Below, piece after piece: positions 23,500-35,199 of a stretch of 64,000 nt of DNA. Each line of letters begins with the position of its first letter. The first letter of the stretch is position 1. A model generated the notes under the pieces. It did not search any database. It worked only from the letters and a program-made list of their open reading frames with translations, and had not been told where the DNA came from. Source of the stretch: Episyrphus balteatus. Its lineage: Eukaryota; Arthropoda; Insecta; Diptera; Syrphidae. The position numbers were made by a program, and so were the translations under genes. The stretch is taken from NCBI RefSeq assembly GCF_945859705.1, contig NC_079137.1:77769150-77833149 (forward strand), read 5' to 3'.

Positions 23500-25600
23500 A
23501 AACCGACGAAGTTATGAATACCAGAGTTATGCGCGACAGAGTTACGCGCGTCAAAGTTACGCAAAACCGAAGTTACGAAAAACCGAAGTTATGAAAGACC
23601 GAAGTTATGAAAGACCGAAGTAACGAAAAAACCGAAGTTATGAAAAACCAGAGTAATGAAATCCAAAGCTATGAAACGATGTTTTAGGGTTGGCAACCAT
23701 TAAGATGAACGATATACGGGAGGAACGTACTAAAAAGCTAGAGCGTATAGGTTGAGTGAAGGCAAGAAAAAAATTGTATGGGATGGGGGTGTCTATCCCT
23801 ACTCATTTTAGCGGGGGGATTTTCTAAAAAACTGACTTAATTTGGATAAAAAATTATTTAAAGCCAACGGTTACACCAAAAGTAACGTGCTGTACGTTTT
23901 TGTAAAGCTAAAACCTATATCTTTTAATTTGTTTTTAAATATAGCTGTTTGATTGACTAGTTTTTGAAAAATTAGTTTTCAAAATCAAAATTTTGAAAAA
24001 AGTGAAAAAATAAATTTCGAACTTATATCTTTCAAAATTTTATGTAATTAAGTGCAAATTTAAATTATATAATTTAATATTTTTATTTGTTTTTAAACGA
24101 AAACTGAACCTGGATCCAAAAACGTCTTGTCGTTTTCGATAAATTAAAAAAAAAACTAAAACTACTTATTTTCAAAAAAGCCATATATTTTTTTTGAAAA
24201 TTAATTTTTCAAAAACTGTTTCATTAAACAGATTTATTTAAAAGCAAGATACAAGAACAAGTCTTTGGCTTTACAAAAAAGTACAGTACGATATTAATGT
24301 TGTAGCCGTTGATTTTTAATAATTTTTTTTCCCAATTAAGTCAGTTTTTTAGAATAGACGCCCCCGTCCAATACAATTTTTTTCTTGCCTTGACTCAACC
24401 TATACGCTCAAGCTTTTTGGTACGTTCCACAGTGGTTCCGTAGTAGGCCATAGGCCGAAATACCGATGTCAATATAATGACGTCATTTTTCGTTATAATG
24501 TTATAAATAGCCTATTCTTTAAGATGGTGTAACAGAAATTTTGAGAAAATAACGGAACTTTTCATATCGACCATGAAAAGTTGTCGAAAAAAGTCTGGTT
24601 TCAAGCTTTATTTTCGGTCCCGAATCAACTTAAACTTTAAAGTGTATTTTTCGGTTAAAATTATTTTTTAAGTTTTTTTTGTTGTTATGGAACTTAAAGT
24701 TGAAGGTATGTACTATATTTAAAGAGTTTACAATTCTATTTTATTTAAAATTTTCAATAAAAAACAGACTAGAAAAGGACAGGTTCAAATTCCATACTTT
24801 TGTTTTTCTTCTCACTTTAACGAAACTTTTAACTATGTTGTCATCAATATAAATACATGATTCATATACATAAATTTTCTCTAGCATGTGTAGTTTCTGA
24901 AACAATTAAATCTGTCTGCGAATAAGTGCGACGGGCTACGACTGACTCTTTCACACTCACTGTTTCAATTTTAAACATATTTCTCATATTTAAAAATTTT
25001 TCAAATAATTTTTTCTTTTTTTGAATTTTTATGTTTTCCTTAAGTTTTTGTACATATTTTTATAAAAATATATGATATTAAGCAAGCTTTAAATCTGGAA
25101 TGTAACATAAAAATTATGACTGAAATTGAAAAAAAAAAAAACAAATAAATAATTTAAAAAAATAACTAATCATTTGTTTGTATGTTGATTCAAGGCTTCT
25201 TTTTACATTTTGTTATTAAATGTATACAAGATTTCTTTATCAATCAATTGTTTTTCATTGGAATTATTCTTTTTTATTGCTAAAAAAATATATTCTCACA
25301 CATATTCAAGTATATTTTGTTGCTATCCTAACCAAAATCTCCTATGGCCGCCCTTCTTAGAAACCGGTACCACTGTGCGTTCCTGCTGTATATCGGTCAT
25401 CTTAATGGTTGCCAACCCTAAAACATCGTTTCATAGCTTTGGTGTTCATAACTCTGGTTTTTCATAACTTCGGTTTTTCGTAACTTCGGTCTTTCATAAC
25501 ATCTGTCTTTCATAGCTTCGGTTTTTCGTAACTTCGGTTTTGTGTAACTTTGAAGCGCGTTACTTTGTCGCGCATAACTCTGGTCTTCGTAACTCCGTTA
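23500..25600. mobile_element. Foldback-like element with subrepeat-containing terminal inverted repeats
   Basis: The left end (about 23500-23726) is an array of 14-17-bp units of the form ACCGAAGTTATGAAAG, then CGATGTTTTAGGGTTGGCA and ACCATTAAGATGA. The right end (about 25377-25600) is the inverted complement: TCATCTTAATGGTTGCCAAC, CCTAAAACATCG and an array of CATAACTTCGGTCTTT units. Long inverted repeats built from short direct subrepeats characterise Foldback/Galileo-type elements. The interior holds another large inverted repeat (23720-24430) and AT-rich sequence. I see no transposase, so it is probably non-autonomous. Its outermost boundaries are not resolved. Confidence 0.7.
23720..24430. 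repeat. Internal large inverted repeat, arms about 260 bp
   Basis: The left arm begins GAGGAACGTACTAAAAAGCT, then AGAGCGTATAGGTTGAGT, and runs through GGCAAGAAAAAAATTGTAT, AAAAAACTGACTTAATTTGG and AAAAGTAACGTGCTGTAC. The right arm, ending near 24430, is its diverged inverse, ending CTTGCCTTGACTCAACCTAT then ACGCTCAAGCTTTTTGGTAC. The loop is around 23990-24170. Confidence 0.75.
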
Positions 25601-28600
25601 CCAATTCTTAAATTTATTCTTAAATTGTATGGAATGTTTATTAACTTATTCTTCAATGATGTCATTTGTATAGTTGATGTCCAAATTTGCAATGTTTCTT
25701 TATCTTTCTTTAGAAAAATTATATTTTGTAAAGAATTTGCATTCGTGTTAAAATACAATAAACTGTTTGCTGCTAAACTGTACAAAATGCTAACATTTTC
25801 TCAATTTTTAAGACATTACATTTATTGAATCGATGTCATTGATACGAATAAAGTTCTTAGATTTAAATTCTTTCAAATGAACGGTTTTTGAATCAAAACG
25901 ACATTTTTTTGTAAATTTTTTTTTTTTTGACTTTAAATTGACATTCTAGAAAGTCTCCAAAATTTTAAAAACCTCTTATAGTTCACACAGGTATTAAAAT
26001 ACAAAGACTATTTCTATGTTTGCACACTTGAGGAAATTACTTCTTTGAGACTAAATTTTTTCATTGTTCTCAAAAAATTATCTACTTTTTTGAAAAGTCT
26101 CCTCTTTCCAAAGGAAAGGATTCATTCTTTTTTTTTCAGGATTCATTCAATAAATTTAAAATCCCTCAGTTTTTTTTCTCAGATTCCCTTTAGTTGATTT
26201 AAAGTAAAAAACCTAATTTTATGATTTTCTTTTTAAATAATCGATGTGCATTTACCCTATGAATAAAAAAAAAATATTCTTAGTAGATTTTTTGTTCTTT
26301 CATATTTCCCCAACTCTTGGGAGAGTAAAATATAATTTGAAATTTACGTTTTTGCATGTCAAAGTAGGTGGATATTTACGATGCCGGTTTTTGGCTCCTA
26401 CAAACATGCAAACATACACTCAATAGAAAATAAAAAAAAAAAACAAGAAGAAAATTTCCTTTTATTACACAGGACTTACATAATTGGGAACCTCATTTGT
26501 CAGCGCCCCCTTTCCTTTACTTTTCAATAGAAACTGTAAAAATGACAATCTATGGCACCAAACGTCTATACAAAAAGTCTGCCGCCAAATTTTGTTAATA
26601 CGACAAAAAAAACGTTCTCTAATAAAATAGACAAAAATTAATTTTGTAACAATCAGCTGGAAAAGATCTCAGCACAGATGTTTTTTTTTTTTTGTATTTT
26701 TCTGTTTTCAGTTATTTTATATTTTATAAGGGACGACACGGACGAAACTGCGGCGACAGGTTCTTCTCATTAATGGATACAAAAGGTCATTGGAGAGGAA
26801 CGAGGAAGTACTCGTATAAAATGTAAAATAAAAATAAGAGACTAAAAAAAATTATTATAAATGACTGTGCTGCATATGTTTCAATTGCAACGGATATTTT
26901 GATCGGTTCACCGCGTGCCTTTTGTAATGACAGGTGCAAGCCGAATCCCTCAGCGGAACATCAACCTGTATTAAAGTTGTATCTATAGCAGAAGCAGTTG
27001 TAGTAGACCTGTTGCAAGATTATAAAAATGCTCTCTTAATGCTCTGTGAAGTATATAAGTGCATTTATAGTAATTTTGTTGTTTTTGTTGTTGTAATTGT
27101 GATCACTGACCCATGAATGTGAATATATATTATAAAAATAGGAATGCATTTTAGGTTCCTTATCCTTTTATTACTTTGTTTTTATTTAAAATGGGGGTGA
27201 AACTTCAAACTAAGTTGACCATTGACACATCACAAACAAGAGACATATGCTGACGAATTGCGCAGGTTATCATTGGGTTATATCAGTGTGGGAAAGAATA
27301 GTTTTTTTTTTTTTTTCTTGAGAACAGTTCAAACAGTAGCCTTTCCTTGATGTTTTATTCTAATTTGTTTTTTGTAATTTAATACAAGGTAATTGAATTT
27401 CCAAATGGTGAGAACATTTTCGACAAAAAACATCCTCGTTTTGTTACCAAAAATAGTTCCCATAATGAAAGTAAAATTTGGATGCAATATGTTGTTTAAG
27501 AAGCAATTATTTATTAATGCTCGTAGAAGTAGCTATATGGGAAATAAGATTTTAAGATAAGAGTTTTGGTAAGCATTGTATAACGCGTCTTGTTTCTAGT
27601 CGTCAGATATTTTTCTATTTAGTAAAATTGTATGGAACTATGGGCTTAAAACAATAGCCTATTGGTAAATTTGGGAAAACTCTAAAACTATAGCTTTCGT
27701 ACAGTTTAAGTAATTATTAATCAATAAATTAACAAATCTTGTCAAATTAAAAAAAAAAAAAACCTTAATTAAGCATTGAAACTAGCTTATAATATATGGT
27801 TTTCTTGATCTTAAATATTTTGAGACAAAATTTTGATGAGATTTTGTTTTGTCAATAAAAGTCCTTAGATAGAGAGAGAAGAGTTGATATTAACCATTGA
27901 ACGGTCGTTAAAAAAAAAAGTTCTCCATAGAACGGGAAGAAATTCACAATAGGGAATTCTCAAATAGCAGCTAAAAATTTATTTTTCAAACAAGGTCCAA
28001 TAGTCTATTTAATAGACCGAAGCTCCAGAGCAAAAATAGAACAAATTCGTTCAAGAGTTTTTATTGCTGATTATGGTTCTTGGCATAAAAGAATACTCCA
28101 GCCAAAAATGCTACTAAATCTATTGGTGCATTTCTGAGAAAAAGGCAACACTGGTCGGTTTTCAGTTTTTTTTTTTTTTTAATTTAACACGAAAACCATC
28201 AAGCCTAACTTTGAAATGGTTCAAGGACACTTTTCATAGCAAATTAAATTTTCTACAAGTTAAGATGGTTTTTTAAATATTATTTTTTAATAAAATTCTT
28301 ACCTAAAATCAATGAAAAAAAGTTAAGAAAATTATGGATTTTATTTTTTTTTTTTTTACTAAATCAAAGGGCATTTCGTGTATGAAGCCGGTATGTCCAA
28401 GCTTTGTACTAATAAAATAAAGTAGAGTTAAAATTCTTTAATAATATGCAATTTTTATTTTTTTGTCAAGAAACGACTGAAATTTTTCAAAAATTACCAC
28501 TTTTTCTATATTTTTGACTTTTTTAGTTGAAAGCAAGTTTTTAAAATTCGATAAAATCGTAATAATTGGTTAGTTTTAGACTGGTTTAATTTGAGCGTAG

Positions 28601-29219
28601 GTAAATACATCTCTGTAGGTCCAAAACATCTTGAAATAAATCACTCCAAAAGTTGAATAACTTCCCCAAGCCAAAGGCGTGTAGATACAGCCATGAGACT
28701 GGTATCAAATCACACCTGAAGGCTTCTGCATATAAATTGTAAATTTTTTTGAAAATTGTATGAGTGGTTAGGTAGAGAGATATTTTCGTATTAAGTTCAT
28801 ACTAAGAATGCATTTTCCAGTAGGAGATAATTTCATTAATTATTGCATAGTGATCCTGATCACAAATTATGAATTATTCTTGTGAGACAGTCCAATACTA
28901 AAATAGCATTAGCATCCATAACTTAAATCCACAACAATGCACTTTTAATTAAATTAAAATTAACTTGAAAAATCAGCAAAATAAGCCCTTTTCACAAAAT
29001 AAACTTGCGTATCAAACAAAGTCTTACTTTCAACTGGCATATTATGATGGCTTATCTTATTAATGTTAAATACAAATATAATTAGGTGGAATTTTTCCAA
29101 AACTTTTAATTCATACTTTTGACGGGGTTTTCAGTACATGCTCCTTGGTGTGTCGCGTGCGTCATTTACAAAGACAGAGTTGCCTGAATTCATGGAATTA
29201 CTTTATCCGGAAATTCAAC
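25601..29219. other. Gene-poor intergenic region
   Basis: AT-rich sequence with several T- and A-runs. About 26730-27100 is slightly GC-richer (GACGACACGGACGAAACTGC) but shows no exon I can support. No repeats stand out. Confidence 0.45.
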
Positions 29220-29649
29220 CCAATTCAACATCAATTTAAAAAAAATAAAGAGTTGATTCATTAAGTTTCATGTTTTTTGCAGGACCTCTCATTGATAAAA
29301 ATAAAAAATACTGAACAAAAGTTAATACGTTTTGAAAAAAAAATCTAACAAAAAATGCACTGAAAAAAGTATTATTCTTAAAAACTATGAATCTCGTTCA
29401 TAAACCTAAATTCATACATTTTTAAGAAAAATTCATTAAATTTAAGCACAAATTCTTAAAAAAAAAGTTTAGTTTTAAGAAAGATTCATAAAATTTAAGA
29501 ATCAGTTTTCATAAAAATTTTCCTATGGAAAATTTTTTTATGAATTTTTTTTAAGAACAAATACGAAGGTTTATGAATAAATTCATAAACTTCTAGCTCA
29601 AATTTGAAAGAATATTTTGCTGAATTTTAGAATCTGGACATACTGGTTT

Positions 29650-30148
29650 ATACTTTTATTTGGAACATAAAATATGATGCTCTGTCATTTTTCCTGAGTC
29701 TAAAGTCATTACTCTTGAAAATCCGACCAATAGAACTCATAATATAAGATTTTTAAGACAACCACTTCAAGATTTTGTTCGAAAGTTTTCAAACAATTCA
29801 AACTAACAAAAAATTGAATAACGAAACTCTCAAAATACTCTTGAAACTGTTGTTTTAAAATGCTTATAGTTTGGGTTCTAGTGGTTGGATATTCAAGATA
29901 AAGGTCTTCAGATTTAGGGAAAATGAGAGAGTATCGTATTTTGCACTTAAAATACACACATAAGATACAACTTTGAGACAATCTGCATAAAGTGTTATAT
30001 GCAAAAATGCATTTTATCCATTTTTGGAGTACGTCACAAGGATAAAACTTCTCCACAATATATGTAAACCTTTATTACATCAAAAAATAACAAATTCATT
30101 CCTGGCCGTGCAATGTCCACATTCCATACAAACTTGCCCATTCTCCTT
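29650..30148. mobile_element. Truncated copy of the AAGGAG mariner-like MITE
   Basis: This matches 57990-58476 closely over about 490 bp, for example GATGCTCTGTCATTTT, CCGACCAATAGAACTCATAA and AGTTTGGGTTCTAGTGGTTG. It retains the right end TGCCCATTCTCCTT at 30135-30148 but lacks the left end. The 115-residue antisense open frame across it is coincidental. Confidence 0.8.
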
Positions 30149-30949
30149 TTGTGTTTTTAAGTATTTTTTCTTAGAATGAATTCTTTTTTCTTAAAATGAA
30201 TGTATTTTTTCATTAATCAAAAAACAAGGAATATTTTACCGTTATCCTGTATTCGGTATTAAGAACTTATTCTTAAAATTTAAGAATTTGTTCATACTTT
30301 TTATGTTCGAAATTCATATTTTTCCAAAATTTAAGAATTAATTCATTAAATATTATGAAAGTATACATATAATTAATGAAAAAATTCTTACGTTTTGAGT
30401 GTTTAAGTATATTTTCTTAAAGTCTATGTACTTTTTCATCAATCTAGAAAATAATAACTGTTGTTCTGAATCTATGCCTTAGAAAGATTTCTTTGAGGAT
30501 TAAATTTAAAATCTGATATTCAAAGTGGACGGTCGTTGCGAAACAAGTTATAAAAGTTTGTGAATAAAAGACAATATTTATTATAAACAGTGTTAAGCAT
30601 TTCAACCACGTAGGCAATTTGAAGAGTATAAGTACATTGCAAAAGTGTAAAATATTGTTGGTTCCTGTTGCCTCTTTCCCATATACTCAGATAAGTATAA
30701 AAACATATAATGTTAAAAATGGCTTTCTTTTATTTATTAAATATATTTTCTATTTTTTTTGTTATAGGTGCATATTTTAAAATTGCAAATCGTAATTTGA
30801 TATTTTTGTGAAATATGGAGGCACGTACGTAATCTTCAACTTTGGACCGGCAAAGGGGGAAAAATCAACACAAAAAAAAAAACCATATTAAAGGCGATTC
30901 TCAACAAATTCTGTACAATTGAAATTGTCATTGCAAACTAAAGCAAAAC

Positions 30950-31237
30950 ATGGAATTTAGTAAGTGTTGCATTTTATTTTATTTGTCTAAATATTTAAAT
31001 TTTGTTTTAACTTAATATTATCAACATTTCTCATAGGTACCTAAATTCTTTATATTTTTATCTTTCCCCAACTTATTCAATTTTTTTTTCATATCCAGGT
31101 GCCGATTACAATAAGGTAAGAATTAGATAATTTAACCTTCTAGCTATTTCGATTTTTTAAACCAAATACTACATATTCATTTTACTAATCCAAACTTTTT
31201 TCTATCTTTCCAGATGATGCATCCATTAAAGAAGTAA
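30950..31237 (+). CDS. Candidate three-exon micropeptide gene (16 residues)
   Basis: Exons are 30768-30959 (after gttatag, before gtaagt), a 17-nt microexon 31099-31115 (after a long T-run and catatccag, before gtaaga), and 31214 to about 31300 (after tttccag). An AATAAA lies at 31278-31283. Joining the coding parts (30950-30959, 31099-31115, 31214-31237) gives MEFSADYNKMMHPLKK and TAA. An in-frame TGA precedes the ATG in the first exon. A 5-codon upstream frame (MEART) starts at 30815. All splice sites match consensus well, and introns are 139 and 98 nt, normal for flies. I recognise no family. It may be a real micropeptide or a spliced non-coding RNA, and it lies inside the CACTG element, so it could be captured or element-encoded. 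Confidence 0.4.
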
Positions 31238-32257
31238 AATTAAATTAATTTATAGTGAAATTATAGTGATAGTGATCAATAAAACATTTTTATAACGTTT
31301 AAACTTAATAATTTCTTTTATTTTTAAAAACAATTTTCATTTTTTACTTGCGATATAGGTACTATAGGGCAAGTTTTTGTTTTAGATTTTGGGTTGTTTT
31401 CTTTTGCAGTTTGTTTGTTTGGAATACAATTTTTAGGAACAAATTAAAGGCTTGGAATGGTAATGTATTATATGCATTTATATAAATAACTGCATAAATT
31501 TTAATGAAAAGTGTATTATATTTTATGAAAACAATCATAAAACTTTAAGAAAAATTCATAGTTTTTATGATTTTTTTCATAAAATTTAAGCAAAATTTCA
31601 TATGAATTTTTACGAAATTTATGAAAAAAATCATAAAATTTAAGAAATAATCATAAAATGTAAGAAACTTTTCTTAAACTTTGTTCTTAAATTATAGAAG
31701 AACAAAAAAAAAAATTTAAGAAATAATTCTTAAATTGTATGAATTTTTCTTAAAATCTAAGAAACTTTTCTTAAACATGTTCAAAACTTTTCGAATTTGT
31801 TTATGAACAGAATTCTTAAAATTTAAGAACTTATTCTTAATTTTTAAGAAAGATTCATTCCCTTATGAATTTGTTCTTAAAAAGATTCTTAAATTTAATG
31901 AATTTTTACATTGGCTCATTTGCCATGAATTTTTACATTAATTTAATGTACAAATTCATTAATTTTATGTACCTTTTTGGTTCAGTGTGGTCTTGCCCCC
32001 ACATGAGGGTAAGACCGCCCTATTAAATTCTGTTGGTAGTAAAACCGTTTCTTTCTGTAAAAATGGAATTTTTTTCCAATAAAACGTATGATATGTATGT
32101 ATATGACGTATGATTCCCACTTTTAATTATAAAAAAAAATAAAAAGTTAAGACTTTTAATTATTTCATCTTCAAAAGTATTTTATGAAAAAAACACAAAA
32201 TTTACCGTAACTTTTTGTGGATTCAACTGAACTTGCTCATACTTACGGACATGATCT

Positions 32258-33169
32258 ATTATACCTACGGTGACCATCCGTCCCGGTTTACCCGGGACTG
32301 TCCCGTATTTCTACAGCTTGTCCCGGGTTTTTATTTAAGAAACCCGGGACGTATAAGTGTCCCGTATTTTGTAATTTGTCCCGTATTTGCACATTCTCTG
32401 ATTTTTGTATTCAATATTTTAAAAACTTTGTACGGAAAACAAGAAAACAGTGGTTGGAAATTAAATTTTTTCTAGTACGCTGCTGAAGCAAAACGAAAAA
32501 TTTTCTAAGTCTCCAAAGTAAAAAAAAAACGATTAAAAACTCTCCATATATTCTAGCACAGGTAAGAATTTCGTTGCCTAAGCTGCGTACTGTGCAACGA
32601 AAAGCAAAATTTTCGTTTACGATTTCGTTGTGCTGGTTTTTTATGAAAATTTTCGTTTTGCCTCTAATTTTAGGTTTTAGTTTTTTTTTAAATGTTCGTC
32701 AATTATTTAGTTCCAGCTTCTGTTTGTCAGGTTAGTACACAAGGAAAAATGTTTTCGAATAAAGAACAACATAATGGAAGAGTAAAGAACCCATATAAGT
32801 TTCAAAACATTTAAGGACATGTTAAAAGTTTTCTTAAGGTAGAATTTCAAAACCATTTTTTATATAAAAATGTTAAAAAACAGATCTCCCGATTTTGACT
32901 AAAAAATATTTTTTTAGAAGTTATTAACAGACATTATTAAAAAACCATTTTCTTGATTTCTGATTTCGTAAACGACTTAAATGATTTCAACAAAAACGCT
33001 CCCAAAAAATCGTTTAGGAAATCTTAATATCAAAAAAAGGAAAACTATGAAAACTCATTTAAAAATATTTTAATTTTTTTTTGAAAAATCAATATTTTCA
33101 AAACGATTCAACGAATTTTTTATCCGTCCCGGGTTTGGCTTTCAGAAATATGGTCACCGTAATTATACC
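32258..33169. mobile_element. Non-autonomous hAT-type element with 8-bp target duplication
   Basis: The element spans 32266-33161 (896 bp). It begins TACGGTGACCATCCGTCCCG and ends with the inverse TATGGTCACCGTA. It is flanked on both sides by ATTATACC (32258-32265 and 33162-33169), the 8-bp duplication expected of hAT transposons. The left part has repeated CCCGGGAC and GTCCCGTATTT words. No transposase is present, so it is a MITE-like derivative. Confidence 0.88.
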
Positions 33170-33260
33170 AGAAGCCACTTATTTTATATAACAAGTGTTG
33201 TAAGTTTTAATTCTTTTCCTACAACATAGTACAAAAGCGGTCTTGCCCCCACTTCCTCTA

Positions 33261-35199
33261 CCAAATTGCTCTGTTAAGAAAAGTGAATACCTTTTATTCA
33301 TAAACGTAGAAATGTAAAGCAAAAACTGAATTTTTCAACATTGGCAGTTTGATCAATGATTAAGAGTATTTTTTTTTTAAATCCAGTTTCTAAGCATGTT
33401 GATAAGTTTTTGGAAGCCAAAATCTTATTTGACTGTGCTAAAAGTAAAACATAAATTTTAAATTCTATTTCAAGTTTGCACATCAGCTCTTTTGTTTCAT
33501 ATGTTCGGTTCATGTTGTTGATCAGAAGATAGAATTTTTTTAAGTTTGTAAACAATTTTTTTGTTGGTCAGGAACAACGAAAAGATTAAACACAATTTTT
33601 GAACATCACCACGTTAAGTTCTCGATCCAAAGGACAAGAAAAACTCTCTGATTCATAGAATCAATAAAATCTAAATCTAAAATACGACTTTGTTTCTGAC
33701 AAATACATCTTTCATTTTCGAAATCACTATCATTTTGTGCATCAAATCAATATCATTCCAAATTGAAAATCAATTTCGTCCATCAAATTACACCAATACA
33801 AAAATACTCTACCTACATACTTAAACCTACATTATACGAAATCATTAACTCGCCCCCAACTTTCATGATATAAACTTTAATGCACATATTCTCCTACTAC
33901 AGAATGACATTTTCCCTAGAATTTAATTTTTATTAAGTATGTGTAGTATATTGTTAACCCAAAAGCACAAACACACACCAACACACACACGAGAACATAT
34001 TTATATGCTCATGCAATTATTGTGCAGTGAAATATGGAATTGTTTGTTCCTTTATACGCCTCTGCTAGAAGAGAGAGAGCTGTCATCGTTTTATCGTCCC
34101 GCGTCCGTTCTTGTCGTCGTCTATGTCATTATGTTTTGGGGAGCGTTCAAAAAAAAACTTCATTGAAAAGAACAACAACAATAAAATATAAAATAAAATA
34201 AAAAAAAAAAAAACTGACAGAAAGTGCGCCACCGACCACAATTTATACAATAACACAACAAGAGGCGACATATCCACCATGGATCCAGGATATACAAAAT
34301 ACAACGACGAATGCAATTTTGTTTTATTTTTTTTTGCTTTTTCATTATATTCTTTTAATTTTTCACTTCAATTTCATTCCATTTCTACATTTCTTCATTT
34401 CTACCTGTGAGCTCAGTGGAGGACAAAACAGAATGTGCCATCATCGACTGACAGGTGGATTCGTACCGAAATGACCAGGTGGTTTGACGGACCGTGCGGC
34501 AAGCAGAGTGACTCGTGCGGTGGACCGTGTAGTCACACCGTCACCTTTTTTTTTTTCTTCCTCCATTCTTCCACTTCTTTTGTTCATTTTTTTTTCTGTG
34601 TTTGAAGGTGGAAATGGTATTTTTTTTTTACTCTTTTGGTATAGGTTTTTGGTAGAACCATCATCAGGAACCAGGAAGGAAAAGGGGCATTTTACTTTGG
34701 TAGGAATCGGCCGCGGATATTTACCCTCTTCTACACACCCGTAAAGAGTGGTTCGAAGTGCACTCCCTTCCTTCTTTCGTGACCTGCGGCTCTGGGGCAT
34801 AGGTAAGGTAGTAATGGAGCTACGTTGTTGATGGCGTACACTGGTACTGGTACCTTTTCCGTAGTCGCCGTCAACCACTTGCTTTAGGGGAAGGTTACAC
34901 TACCTCTACAGACTATAACACATTTACCCATGTGTGATGGCAAAAGTCATTGTATTGGTGGTAATGGTAATAGTAGGAATCGAACAACACAACCGTTTTT
35001 TTTTTTTTTCTTTTTTTGTATTTTTTTTTAAGGGCTTGGTTGGTGGAATATATTTTGGCCGTTTGGTTGGTTGGCTACGACGACGATGTCAAAGAATATA
35101 TTGGTGGAAGTGGCACGGTTCGGTTTGTTGGTGGAAGAAGAAAAGGACTCGTTGTGTTATAGTTCAGCAAATAATTTTTAGTTAGTCATTCGTAGTCAA
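33261..35199. other. Intergenic region upstream of meru
   Basis: AT-rich to about 34.0 kb, then a GC-richer block (34060-35200) with GAC/GTC-rich words and CA/CAC repeats. A 145-residue minus-strand open frame (34441-34878) is low-complexity and unlike any known protein. The block may hold promoter or enhancer sequence for meru, but I see no defined site. Confidence 0.4.

Larger units (their letters stand above)
29358..31987. mobile_element. 2.6-kb insertion with CACTGAA ends and TTAAGAA-rich arms
   Basis: The left end is CACTGAAAAAAGTATTATTC. The right end, read inverted, is CACTGAACCAAAAAGGTAC. Comparison with the copy at 63.7 kb shows host sequence interrupted here, with TG on both sides, consistent with a 2-bp target duplication. 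The arms (29360-29640, 30150-30440, 31490-31975) are dense in TTCTTAAA/TTTAAGAA and TTCATAAA/TTTATGAA words. The middle carries a truncated mariner-like MITE and a small spliced gene. No transposase is recognisable and the superfamily is unknown. Confidence 0.55.
29220..33260. mobile_element. Transposon family X, copy 1, interrupted by two insertions
   Basis: Blocks at about 29235-29357, 31988-32257 and 33170-33260 align in order with an uninterrupted copy at 63587-64000. Shared words include AATACTGAACAAAAG, ACGTTTTGAAAAAA, ATCTAACAAAAAA, AAAAAGTTAAGACTTTTAA and AACTTGCTCAT. The right end GTCTTGCCCCCACTTCCTC at about 33240-33260 is the inverse of the copy-2 left end (GGAAGTGGGGGAAAGAC), so it is a terminal inverted repeat. 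The left end is missing. A CACTG element and a hAT-like element sit inside. No coding capacity is visible. Confidence 0.65.

Noticed and set aside
29709..30056. 115-residue minus-strand frame
   Set aside because: Lies wholly inside a MITE copy; the sibling copy at 58 kb breaks the frame with indels.
34441..34878. 145-residue minus-strand open frame
   Set aside because: Low-complexity Lys/Arg/Ser composition, no recognisable domain, lies over poly-T tracts, and no splice or UTR context.
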